A DNA stretch of 64,000 bases. Source: Xanthocytophaga agilis (GTDB lineage: Bacteria > Bacteroidota > Bacteroidia > Cytophagales > 172606-1). How positions within the stretch are numbered: the first letter of the stretch is position 1; each line of letters starts with the position of its first letter. The stretch lies in NCBI RefSeq assembly GCF_030068605.1, contig NZ_JASJOU010000013.1:215374-279373 (forward strand). Direction: 5' to 3'. The position numbers were made by a program, and so were the translations under genes. The notes under the pieces were generated by a model. The model was not told where the DNA came from. It was given only the letters and a program-made list of their open reading frames with translations, and did not search any database. This document shows, piece after piece, positions 56,496 to 64,000 of this stretch.

Positions 56496-56695
56496 GCGCA
56501 TAGTTCATGGCAAACTATTTTTTGATAAGGATACCATAATCTGCTCACTAAATGAAGAGCTTGCCTATAACTCCAATCACTTTTCATCTTGATTAGAGTT
56601 CCGATCATTTTTATGTTTGCGCATAACTCACCGCAAAAACAAAATCTGATCGGAATTCACCGCAAACAGCAACCTACCGTGAATCATGCGCAGAA
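56491..56695. repeat. Dispersed hairpin repeat, copy 2
   Basis: The left end (TTTTTGCGCATAGTTCATGG, CAAACTATTTTTT) and the inner block from TTCCGATCA (56599-56607) to TGATCGGAA (56647-56655), with TTTGCGCATAACTCACCGC between, match copy 1 at 2701-2911. The outer arms have diverged and the middle differs in sequence. The conserved parts are the predicted hairpin and the two TTTGCGCATA modules. As in copy 1, it starts right after terminator-like sequence. Confidence 0.75.
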
Positions 56696-56929
56696 AATAT
56701 ATTGCGGTTAGACAAAAGAGGCAGCTCGCTATGAATAAAACACGAGATTGTCTTGGGTAGTACGTAGGCGCCTATTCAATATTAGCATTATTAGCATTAT
56801 TAGGAGGATTATGCTGTTCGTAGGTCACTGCCCCATCCCCATCCTTAACTAAAAGAGACTGACAAGTTAGATTAACTCTAGTGATTCTATATTGAGTTAA
56901 GATGAACAGATTGTCATTGTGGATAGCCT
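56696..56929. other. Intergenic region between the hairpin repeat and the Bax-inhibitor gene
   Basis: No gene is called. A short tandem repeat of ATTAGCATT lies near 56778-56803. An open frame at 56902-57204 is a shadow of the gene on the other strand. Confidence 0.4.
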
Positions 56930-56961
56930 ATAAAACAAAACGGACAATCCTGAGATTGCCC
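56930..56961 (-). terminator. Terminator of the Bax-inhibitor-like gene
   Basis: On the minus strand, GGGCAATC-TCAG-GATTGTCC is followed by GTTTTGTTTTAT. The stem has one mismatch-tolerant G-U pair. It lies 30 nt after the stop codon. Confidence 0.6.
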
Positions 56962-56990
56962 GCCATCTATAGAAATCAAAGTGGATTGTT

Positions 56991-57737
56991 CTATCTGCTT
57001 CTTAACTTGGATAATAAGCGCAGGATCTCCAGATACAACCATACCAACGTCAGCAATAATCCAAAAGCACTATACCATTCCATATATTTAGGAACTCCTT
57101 GGTGGGCTCCCTGCTCAATAAAATCAAAGTCCAAAGCCAGATTCAATGCAGCTACTACCACTACTATCAGACTAAAAACAATTCCTATAGTAGACGTTTC
57201 ATGAATCAATGGCATTTCAATATCAAAGAATCGTAACACAAAGGCTAACAGATAAAAGACAGCAATTCCGGCAGTAGCAGCTACTACAATCATTCTGAAT
57301 TTTTGAGTAACCTCAATGATACGTGTTGCATACAAAAACAGCATTACGGCAAATACAGCGATAGTCAATACAATAGCTGTCGAAACTAAGCCAGAGAACG
57401 CATGTTCATATAGCAGAGAAATGGCACCTAAAGCTAGTCCTTCCAATACAGCATATGCTGGAGCCAGGAACGGAGCCCATTCTTTCTTAAAGGTCAATAC
57501 AATCCCTACCAGTAATCCCCCAAATACGCCACCAATCATCATAGGAAAACCCAAAGCAGTATTTGATAACATGGCAAACCATGAAAGACCAGCAGCAGCT
57601 ACAAGAATAATCAACAATGTAGCTGATTTATTAATAGCACCCTGCATAGTCATTACATCAGAGTCATATGCAGTACCAGCCATCTGCTCAAAGGTAGAGG
57701 ATTTCAGAGCTGGGTTTGATGATTTAAATAAAGACAT
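56991..57737 (-). CDS. Bax inhibitor-1/YccA family membrane protein
   Basis: The 248-residue protein has a short cytosolic N-terminus (FKSSNPALKSSTFEQMAG) and seven predicted membrane helices, the plan of the BI-1/YccA family; the conserved segment ALNLALDFDFIEQGAHQGVPKYMEWYSAFGL is present near the C-terminus. Bacterial members are calcium-leak channel homologues or modulators of FtsH. A TAnnTTTG box lies 90 bp upstream. The gene is monocistronic. Confidence 0.92.
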   Translation of the reverse strand: MSLFKSSNPALKSSTFEQMAGTAYDSDVMTMQGAINKSATLLIILVAAAGLSWFAMLSNTALGFPMMIGGVFGGLLVGIVLTFKKEWAPFLAPAYAVLEGLALGAISLLYEHAFSGLVSTAIVLTIAVFAVMLFLYATRIIEVTQKFRMIVVAATAGIAVFYLLAFVLRFFDIEMPLIHETSTIGIVFSLIVVVVAALNLALDFDFIEQGAHQGVPKYMEWYSAFGLLLTLVWLYLEILRLLSKLRSR

Positions 57738-57826
57738 AGGTTAACAAAAATAGTAAAAGATAAACCTGGTAACACTTACAAAATAAAGTACTTATTAATG
57801 TTGGATTATTTTAAAAGGTAACCAGA

Positions 57827-57834
57827 CAAATATA
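57827..57834 (-). promoter_or_regulatory. -7 box of the Bax-inhibitor-like gene
   Basis: On the minus strand the sequence is TATATTTG, an exact TAnnTTTG. Slightly upstream, ACCAATCTTT occurs twice (57847-57856, 57865-57874) with 18-bp spacing and might be an operator. The rest of 57738-58128 is AT-rich without genes. Confidence 0.4.
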
Positions 57835-58128
57835 AGCAAATAACAGACCAATCTTTGGAATAGTACCAATCTTTTATCTGAACAGAATGTACCGGAGTTA
57901 TCTTTATATCCTATAATTTAGAATCCTGAAAGACAATACTTTTTGAAAGTACATAGTATCTGATAAAAATTTCTTCTCCAGAACAATAATACTGACAATT
58001 TTACATTAACCTAAAATATTACTTTTGGAAATCTATAAAATCATTGCTAAAATTTACAATCATTCCTTCAAAAGAATATATTCGTAGGAAGTCTGTTTAT
58101 TTCCAGCATCTACTAATTAAGTTAATAC

Positions 58129-59469
58129 ATGAATTACGCTGACATTATAAAAAACCTTCGTGAAGCTTTAACCTATTCTCCCAATAATGTTGTCCTGCGA
58201 AAACAACTTGCAGATATGTTATATGGTCAAATGCTCTACGAAGAAGCCGAACAGGAATACAAAGCTACTCTTAACTATGATCCGCATAATGAATCTGTAA
58301 AACTTGGTTTAGCTCAGACATTTTATGCATTAAAAAAATACGATGCAGCATTGGTTGTAACCGAAGAATTGTTGTCTCTCGGAAACAACGAAGCCGCACT
58401 ACTTATGTTATATGCCAGGCTTTTGTTTGAAAAACAATCCTATAAAGAAGCCTACGATCATTATAAAGTAGCGATAAGCAGCAATGGACACCTGCAGGAT
58501 AAAGAATTTGAAGAGAAGTTGAATAAAGCCATTTCTACCAGTGGACAGGCTGTCTCAGTGAGTGTGCCTTCGGAAGAAACGGAAAAAGATTTTATTGAAA
58601 GAGATATGGAGCGTCCTACTGTTACGTTCAAAGAAGTAGGCGGGATGGATAAAGTTAAAGAAGAGATTTCGCTGAAGGTGATTTACCCTATGCAGAATCC
58701 ACAGATTTATCAGGCTTATGGTAAAAAGATTGGGGGAGGTATTCTGATGTACGGCCCTCCTGGCTGTGGAAAAACATTACTGGCTAGAGCTACAGCTGGG
58801 GAGATCAAAGCAGGATTCATTTCTGTTGGCATCAATGATGTACTGGATATGTGGGTAGGAAACAGTGAAAAAAACCTGCACCAGATATTCCAGCAGGCAC
58901 GTCGCAAGGCTCCTTGTGTATTGTTTTTTGACGAAGTAGACGCACTAGGTGCCAGTCGCTCAGATATGCGTCGCAGTGAAGGCAGATTTCTTATCAATCA
59001 GTTTCTGAATGAACTGGATGGTGTAGAATACTCCAATGAAGGGGTACTCGTCCTTGCAGCAACCAACTCGCCCTGGTACCTGGATGCAGCCTTCCGTCGT
59101 CCCGGCCGTTTTGACAGACTGATATTTGTACAGCCTCCGGATAAAGCAGCACGTCTGGGAATCCTGCAGATACTGCTTCGCGAAGTACCTACAGAAAATC
59201 TAGATCTGGAGCCCATTGCCAAAGCTACAGAAGATTTTTCAGGAGCTGATTTGAAAGCAGTGGTAGATCTTGCAGTGGAAGCAAAGATCACTGAGTCCTT
59301 TAAAACAGGCCGTCCTATGCCATTAACAACACAAGATTTAAAGGCTGCAACCAGCCGCCATGTACCAACAACCCGGGAATGGTTCAGTGCAGCTAAAAAC
59401 TATGCGTTATATGCCAACGAGAGTGGCTTGTATGATGATATTTTAAAGTACCTGAAAATAAAGAAATAA
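58129..59469 (+). CDS. TPR-containing AAA+ ATPase
   Basis: The 446-residue protein has three N-terminal TPR units (about 1-130, YADIIKNLREALTYSPNN) and a C-terminal AAA+ domain (about 175-440): Walker A GPPGCGKT (K215), Walker B VLFFDE (D268-E269), and second region of homology LAATNSPWYLDAAFRRPGRFDR. This resembles the p97/CDC48-type ATPases found singly in Bacteroidota, with TPR in place of the usual N-domain. It should remodel or unfold proteins selected by the TPR part. It precedes two paralogous TPR membrane genes, perhaps its targets or anchors. Confidence 0.9.
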   Translation: MNYADIIKNLREALTYSPNNVVLRKQLADMLYGQMLYEEAEQEYKATLNYDPHNESVKLGLAQTFYALKKYDAALVVTEELLSLGNNEAALLMLYARLLFEKQSYKEAYDHYKVAISSNGHLQDKEFEEKLNKAISTSGQAVSVSVPSEETEKDFIERDMERPTVTFKEVGGMDKVKEEISLKVIYPMQNPQIYQAYGKKIGGGILMYGPPGCGKTLLARATAGEIKAGFISVGINDVLDMWVGNSEKNLHQIFQQARRKAPCVLFFDEVDALGASRSDMRRSEGRFLINQFLNELDGVEYSNEGVLVLAATNSPWYLDAAFRRPGRFDRLIFVQPPDKAARLGILQILLREVPTENLDLEPIAKATEDFSGADLKAVVDLAVEAKITESFKTGRPMPLTTQDLKAATSRHVPTTREWFSAAKNYALYANESGLYDDILKYLKIKK

Positions 59470-59653
59470 AGCATTTGTTTGATTTTATTCTGAGTTACCC
59501 ACTTTTCTGTTATTTTTAGATCTATAGCCCTCTTCAGCAATTCATCTGTATATGGCTGAAGAGGATTTAACTACTACACATTCATTTCATTTGCTGTTTA
59601 TGTTTATATAACATCTAATACATTACAAACAGCGATCCATCAATACCAAACGA

Positions 59654-60802
59654 ATGTCTAACTCTTCTGACATTATTCTAAAACGGGCAGAGGTTCTGAT
59701 TGATCAGGAACGTTATGAACTGGCAGCCAAAGAACTCTATAAGATTTTAACAACAGAACCAGATCATGTAGATGCCATAGCCAATCTGGTTCGCAGTCTT
59801 ACCGGATCTTCTCAATACAGTGAAGCAAAACAATGGATTGAAAAGCTACTCTATCTGGCACCCGACAGAGCCTACTTTTACTATCTGGCTGCCTTTGTTG
59901 AGGTACGAATCAAGGATTTTGATCTGGCAGAAAAACATATTCGAACAGCCATTCAATTAGAGCCAGACTGGGCTATGCATTTTGAGGTCCTGTCCCGAAT
60001 CTATCAGCATCGTGGAAAATATGAAGAAGGATTAATCTATGCCAATGAAGGCTTGCGACTTGATCCTGACCACATAGATTGTCTGGATGCCCGATTATTT
60101 TCACTTTCTATGCTTGGTCATAAGGAAGAAGCATGGGCTACTATTAATCAAGCACTTAAACTTGAGCCAGAGAATCCTTATCTCAGAAGAGACATAGGTG
60201 TTGCTCTTATGCATCTTGGTGACTATGAAGCAGCTGAATATCATTTACAGGAAACCTTGCGTATTGAGCCATCTTATGAGGATGTACAAAAGCATCTGGG
60301 AAAAACCATTAAACAAAAACAATGGCCATATAGAATCAGTCGTACAGCAAATGTTGTATTTAATCGGTTATTATCTCTCCCATCCCGATTGCCACATACA
60401 GAATATGGATATGCGCTACTTTCACTTCTCTTTATTGCTGTATTATTTGTATTTCTTTTTTTCAAACAGCAAACTATGGTATGGGCTCTACTCATACTCC
60501 CTCTAGGATGTTTGTTGTTTTTTATTTCCCTCTACCTGTTCCAGTTCCTATTCAACACTTTATGGAAACCGGTAATTTATATTTCCGACTTATGGCTCTA
60601 TACACATAAGAAACATAAACACCTCTACCAGACAGAAAAACAAAAAGTAGTTCAAACCGGACAGTTAATTGGTATAGGAGTAATTCTCCTTGTCTTGTGC
60701 ATTATATTTGGGAAAAATGTTCCTTTGCTGGCATGGATTGTTCTCACTATAGTAGTTCTGTACTGGTATGGTAAACATAGTCAGAAAAATACAAGCAGCT
60801 AA
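59654..60802 (+). CDS. TPR membrane protein, paralogue 1
   Basis: The 382-residue protein has N-terminal TPR units (about 5-210, RAEVLIDQERYELAAKELYKIL), a basic linker and three C-terminal membrane helices (about 255-275, 280-305, 335-375). The TPR part faces the cytosol. The next gene encodes a paralogue of the same plan after 32 bp; both share the opening RAEVLI-x-Q-x-RY. No enzymatic domain is seen. It may link the membrane to the AAA+ ATPase encoded just upstream. Confidence 0.82.
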   Translation: MSNSSDIILKRAEVLIDQERYELAAKELYKILTTEPDHVDAIANLVRSLTGSSQYSEAKQWIEKLLYLAPDRAYFYYLAAFVEVRIKDFDLAEKHIRTAIQLEPDWAMHFEVLSRIYQHRGKYEEGLIYANEGLRLDPDHIDCLDARLFSLSMLGHKEEAWATINQALKLEPENPYLRRDIGVALMHLGDYEAAEYHLQETLRIEPSYEDVQKHLGKTIKQKQWPYRISRTANVVFNRLLSLPSRLPHTEYGYALLSLLFIAVLFVFLFFKQQTMVWALLILPLGCLLFFISLYLFQFLFNTLWKPVIYISDLWLYTHKKHKHLYQTEKQKVVQTGQLIGIGVILLVLCIIFGKNVPLLAWIVLTIVVLYWYGKHSQKNTSS

Positions 60803-60834
60803 ATTGGCTTATACTTATTTATACAACGATATCG

Positions 60835-62073
60835 ATGATTGCAAATCCTCATTTACAGCGTGCAGAAGTATTAATTGAACAAAGCAGGTATGATATGGCA
60901 GAAAAGGAGTTACGAAATCTGCTGGGTCAGGAACCTCAAAATACAGTAGCAATGCGCATGCTGGCAAACTGTTTATTACAAACGAACCGACAAGCTGAGG
61001 CAGTACAGATTACACAGACTCTCCTTACAATAGAACCCGATGAACCTTATAATCTCTATATTCATGCCATTGTATTATCAGAACTAGAAAAGTATAAGGA
61101 GGCAGAAAGTTTTATCCGACAGGCAATTGAAATGTATCCTCATGAAGCAGACTTCTTTCATGTACTATCCATTATATTTCTGAACCAAAAACGCTGGCAG
61201 GACGCGTTGCAGTATGCAGATGAGGGTTTGAACATAGATCCTAATCATTTGGGTTGCCTTAATATTCGTACAACGGCACTGACCAAACTGAATCGCAAGC
61301 AGGAAGCGCTAGCTACAATTGAAGATGTACTGGAGCAAGATCCGGATAATGCATGGTCACATGCCAATGTAGGTTGGGCAAAGCTGGAACAAGGAAATCC
61401 GCAGGCAGCCAAGATTCATTTTGCAGAAGCACTTCGGCTAAACCCTACTATGGAAATAGCGCGATCAGGTATGCTGGAAGCCTTAAAAGCTCAAAATTTC
61501 CTGTATCGAATTTTCCTGCAATTCTTTTTCTGGCTTAATAAGCATCAGGGAAAAACACAGTGGGGAATCATTATTGGTATCTACATTCTCAACAGAATCC
61601 TGAATAAGGCATCTGATCAATATCCGTTTTTACGTCCTGTTGCAGTCTTAGTGACTTTTCTTATTTATCTGACATGGATTATCAATCCACTATTTAATCT
61701 CTTTTTGCGGTTGGATAAATATGGCAAACATATTCTGACAGACAACGAAAAAGAAGGAGCTAACTGGGTAGGTACTTCACTAGGAGTTGCTATATTATCC
61801 CTTGTAGGATGGTTTATATCTGATGAACTGCTTTTACTTGCCCTAACCATCTTTGGAGCGACGATGGTACTTCCATTGTCCCGTTTCTTTGACGCTATTA
61901 CGCCACGTGAAATACGTATATATAAACTCTATACAATAGGTCTGGCAGTTATAGGCTTTATTACACTGGTAGGTATAGTTCTTAACCAATCATGGATTGA
62001 AACTACAGGTACCATCTATTTGATTGGTATCTTCCTTTTTGGCTGGATTGCCAATAGCATGATAATTAAATAA
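60835..62073 (+). CDS. TPR membrane protein, paralogue 2
   Basis: The 412-residue protein has TPR units (about 5-215, RAEVLIEQSRYDMAEKELRNLL) and about five hydrophobic helices in the C-terminal half (from 240 to 410), more than its paralogue upstream. The TPR pattern is more regular. Same strand, 32-bp gap, and a shared terminator indicate one operon. Function is unknown; the architecture suggests a membrane-anchored scaffold. Confidence 0.82.
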   Translation: MIANPHLQRAEVLIEQSRYDMAEKELRNLLGQEPQNTVAMRMLANCLLQTNRQAEAVQITQTLLTIEPDEPYNLYIHAIVLSELEKYKEAESFIRQAIEMYPHEADFFHVLSIIFLNQKRWQDALQYADEGLNIDPNHLGCLNIRTTALTKLNRKQEALATIEDVLEQDPDNAWSHANVGWAKLEQGNPQAAKIHFAEALRLNPTMEIARSGMLEALKAQNFLYRIFLQFFFWLNKHQGKTQWGIIIGIYILNRILNKASDQYPFLRPVAVLVTFLIYLTWIINPLFNLFLRLDKYGKHILTDNEKEGANWVGTSLGVAILSLVGWFISDELLLLALTIFGATMVLPLSRFFDAITPREIRIYKLYTIGLAVIGFITLVGIVLNQSWIETTGTIYLIGIFLFGWIANSMIIK

Positions 62074-62114
62074 AAAACCTGTTGCTGAGTTTTTAAAACT
62101 CGGTAACAGGTTTT
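62074..62114. terminator. Bidirectional terminator after the TPR operon
   Basis: AAAACCTGTT (62074-62083) pairs with AACAGGTTTT (62105-62114), with an inner GAGTTTT/AAAACTC pair. It lies between converging genes. Confidence 0.9.
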
Positions 62115-62127
62115 CCTCTTCAAACTT

Positions 62128-62388
62128 TTAAGCTGTAAATTTGTCTATAGTCTCAGATAACTGGCTATAAATCTGTCCACAGGAAACGAAGAAACTTTTC
62201 TCAAGCACTTCTGTGTGCAATGTCTGAGTAGCTTCATCCCAGGAATATTGTATAGAGATACCAAAAGGACCATTGATAACGCCACTGGTACCTTCGATAC
62301 TAAAACCTTTTCTAGCTAATTCACCTTTTAGGGTTTCAAAAACAGATGGAGTTATTCCTGAAAATGATACGGGATCGCAAGCTGCCAT
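62128..62388 (-). CDS. Small conserved protein, unknown function
   Basis: The 86-residue protein begins MAACDPVSFSGITPSVFETLKGELARKGFSIEGTSG and has a C-terminal helix. It has no signal peptide and two Cys. The alpha-beta pattern and regular codon use suggest a real gene; I do not recognise the family. It converges with the TPR operon. Confidence 0.7.
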   Translation of the reverse strand: MAACDPVSFSGITPSVFETLKGELARKGFSIEGTSGVINGPFGISIQYSWDEATQTLHTEVLEKSFFVSCGQIYSQLSETIDKFTA

Positions 62389-62539
62389 AAGTGTATTAAA
62401 ATAAATTGGTAAAAAGATATGCTGTTACGCATTGAAAAATATATGCCAGAAAGATACATGTTTTGTAACTTTCTAAAAACAGACTACTATTTTATTTGTT
62501 TTTAGAACATACTAATTCCAAATTCAGATAGTGCTTAGT

Positions 62540-63724
62540 TTAGGTAGCAGATTGATCCGTTTTCGCTCCTTTCTTTGTACCACTGTACATATCAAAACGC
62601 ATAAACCGACACTCAAGAGGTCCATTAAATACCACAATTTTACGGGATGGTTTTAGCCCTACATGCTTTAAAGCATCCATATTGGAACTAATGATCCACG
62701 CTGTAGAGCCACTGTATTTTTTCTTAAAAGTATCTCCCATACTTTTGTATAAACCATTGATATCTTCATCCTGATCCATCCTTTCACCATAGGGAGGATT
62801 GACAATAAGAATTCCAGGTTTAAAGGTAGGTTCAAAGTCTTCAAATGGTTCATTATAAATAGTAATTACATCATCTAGCTGCGCTCGTTTTATATTTTCT
62901 TTTGCCTTCCGTGCTACATTTCGTGAAATTTCAATACCAATTAGCTCTATGTTATTTGTATTTACTTTCTTCATAGAAGATTCATAAATCTTATCCCATA
63001 AATTAGCATCATAATCTTTCCAGCGTTGAAACCCAAATTCATCTTGATAATAGCCAGGAGGAATATTACAAGCTAGTAGAGCTGCCTCAATAAGAATAGT
63101 GCCTGATCCACACATAGGATTAATAAGAGGAGCTTCTTTATCCCATCCACTTAAAAGAACTAATCCGGCAGCAAGGACCTCATTAATGGGAGCCAGATTT
63201 GTTTTATCCCGATATCCTCTCTTGTGTAGTGAATCTCCTGAACTGTCTAAGGAAACAGTACAGATATTGTTTTTAATATGCAAGTTTATCCGCAACGTAG
63301 GTTTATCCAATTCTACGGAAGGCCGAGCCCCAAACTCATCTCTAAATTGATCTACAATAGCATCTTTAGCCTTTTGAGCAATAAACTGAGAATGACTAAA
63401 AAGATCAGTACTTAACACACAATCAATAGCTAAAGTATCAGTCACATCTAGATAGTCGGGCCAGTAAATCTTTTGGATTTCTTTATAAAGATGTTGTTCA
63501 TTCCGAACAGTGAACTCCTTAATAGGCTTGAGAATGCGTAAGGCTGTACGAAGGTTCAGATTAGCCTTATACATAAACCCTTTATCACCACTAAAGCTAA
63601 CGGCTCTATTGTGAACTTCTATTTCTTGAGCTCCTAATTGAAGTAGCTCTTTGGCTAAAATGTCTTCCAGGCCAACGATGGTTTTGGCCAGCATCCGAAA
63701 ATTTGATATTTGCTCTCTTGCCAT
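62540..63724 (-). CDS. THUMP-domain class I RNA methyltransferase (RlmL-like)
   Basis: The 394-residue protein has an N-terminal ferredoxin-like part, a THUMP RNA-binding domain (about 50-160, RILKPIKEFTVRNEQHLYKEI) and a Rossmann methyltransferase (about 170-385) with SAM motif INPMCGSGTILIEAALLACN and the target-base motif VNPPYGERM. This is the plan of RlmL/YcbY N-terminal methyltransferases, which make m2G in 23S rRNA (G2445 in E. coli); the exact target here is inferred. The second half of E. coli RlmKL is absent. It lies just downstream of an rRNA operon end, on the same strand. Confidence 0.9.
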   Translation of the reverse strand: MAREQISNFRMLAKTIVGLEDILAKELLQLGAQEIEVHNRAVSFSGDKGFMYKANLNLRTALRILKPIKEFTVRNEQHLYKEIQKIYWPDYLDVTDTLAIDCVLSTDLFSHSQFIAQKAKDAIVDQFRDEFGARPSVELDKPTLRINLHIKNNICTVSLDSSGDSLHKRGYRDKTNLAPINEVLAAGLVLLSGWDKEAPLINPMCGSGTILIEAALLACNIPPGYYQDEFGFQRWKDYDANLWDKIYESSMKKVNTNNIELIGIEISRNVARKAKENIKRAQLDDVITIYNEPFEDFEPTFKPGILIVNPPYGERMDQDEDINGLYKSMGDTFKKKYSGSTAWIISSNMDALKHVGLKPSRKIVVFNGPLECRFMRFDMYSGTKKGAKTDQSAT

Positions 63725-63835
63725 TAGTGGCTTTTTAAATTGATAAAGTCACAAAGATAGAGAGCTTCAATGTAAAAGTAGCGATTGAGAAATAAAAGTT
63801 GTGGAACGGAATAGAAAGAATGGTTACAAACAAAA

Positions 63836-63858
63836 AAGCCACTCGTAACGAGTGGCTT
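63836..63858 (-). terminator. Terminator of the rRNA operon
   Basis: AAGCCACTCGT-A-ACGAGTGGCTT is a perfect 11-bp stem; on the minus strand it is followed by TTTTTTG. It lies 26 nt after the 5S 3' end. Confidence 0.92.
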
Positions 63859-63884
63859 AGAAGTAATAAAGAGTAATAGTAAAG

Positions 63885-63992
<108 letters not shown>

Positions 63993-64000
63993 CAATGCTT

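Noticed and set aside
56902..57204. 100-codon plus-strand frame overlapping the Bax-inhibitor gene
   Set aside because: It is a shadow of the clearly real gene on the minus strand and spans that gene's terminator.

Overview
The window looks like chromosomal DNA from a free-living bacterium of the Bacteroidota, most likely the order Cytophagales. Several upstream regions carry the Bacteroidota -7 box TAnnTTTG, and purine-rich ribosome binding sites are mostly absent. Typical families of this group are present: an FtsX-type permease with a Bacteroidetes prefix domain, a DUF6515 protein, a Y_Y_Y/propeller histidine kinase and small membrane proteins of the FRY-x-GAF-x-x-WL type. Two GH20 hexosaminidases and an Asl1-like glucanase suggest growth on polysaccharides such as chitin or fungal/bacterial wall material. 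This placement is inferred from content, not from a search.

Layout. 1-4.5 kb: a secreted Asl1-like glycoside hydrolase cut by the window edge, a dispersed hairpin repeat and a PepSY membrane protein. 4.5-9.2 kb: a 351-bp element with terminal inverted repeats, a PadR/FtsX-permease operon with a candidate sigma-54 promoter and tandem upstream sites, and a PhyH-type dioxygenase preceded by a 20-codon ORF ending in Cys-Cys-Cys. 9.3-18.4 kb: a GAF/AAA+/Fis sigma-54 activator facing a short-chain dehydrogenase and a complete RND efflux set (pump, adaptor, outer-membrane channel), with a large double-palindrome operator between them. 19-21 kb: an AhpD-like protein, a GAF-DHp protein lacking the ATPase domain, and a single-domain response regulator. 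21-26.6 kb: a DUF6515 protein, a GH20 enzyme, endonuclease V, and a small secreted protein behind an array of GTACTTTT motifs. 26.8-33 kb: a large sensor kinase and leucyl-tRNA synthetase. 33-41 kb: a group of small metabolic, regulatory and unknown genes, including a retropepsin-like protein whose two active-site Asp residues are both His, and a frameshifted ABM monooxygenase gene. 41-50 kb: a second GH20 enzyme, then a three-gene set encoding a transglutaminase, a circularly permuted ATP-grasp/alpha-E protein and a transglutaminase/DUF2126 protein, which is a predicted but little studied peptide-ligase system. 50-58 kb: a tail-specific protease, orphan small genes, a sensor without output domain, a second copy of the hairpin repeat and a Bax-inhibitor-like protein. 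58-62 kb: a TPR-AAA+ ATPase followed by two paralogous TPR membrane proteins. 62-64 kb: an RlmL-like RNA methyltransferase and a 5S rRNA gene that ends an rRNA operon entering from the right on the minus strand.

Links between genes: the sigma-54 activator probably controls the divergent SDR-efflux operon through the two TTGGAG-N5-CTCCAA sites. The PadR/permease operon appears to have a different sigma-54 enhancer. The strongest candidates for new biology are the transglutaminase/ATP-grasp/DUF2126 set, the polycysteine leader before the dioxygenase, the double-His protease-like protein, the two sigma-54 control regions and the dispersed hairpin repeat.
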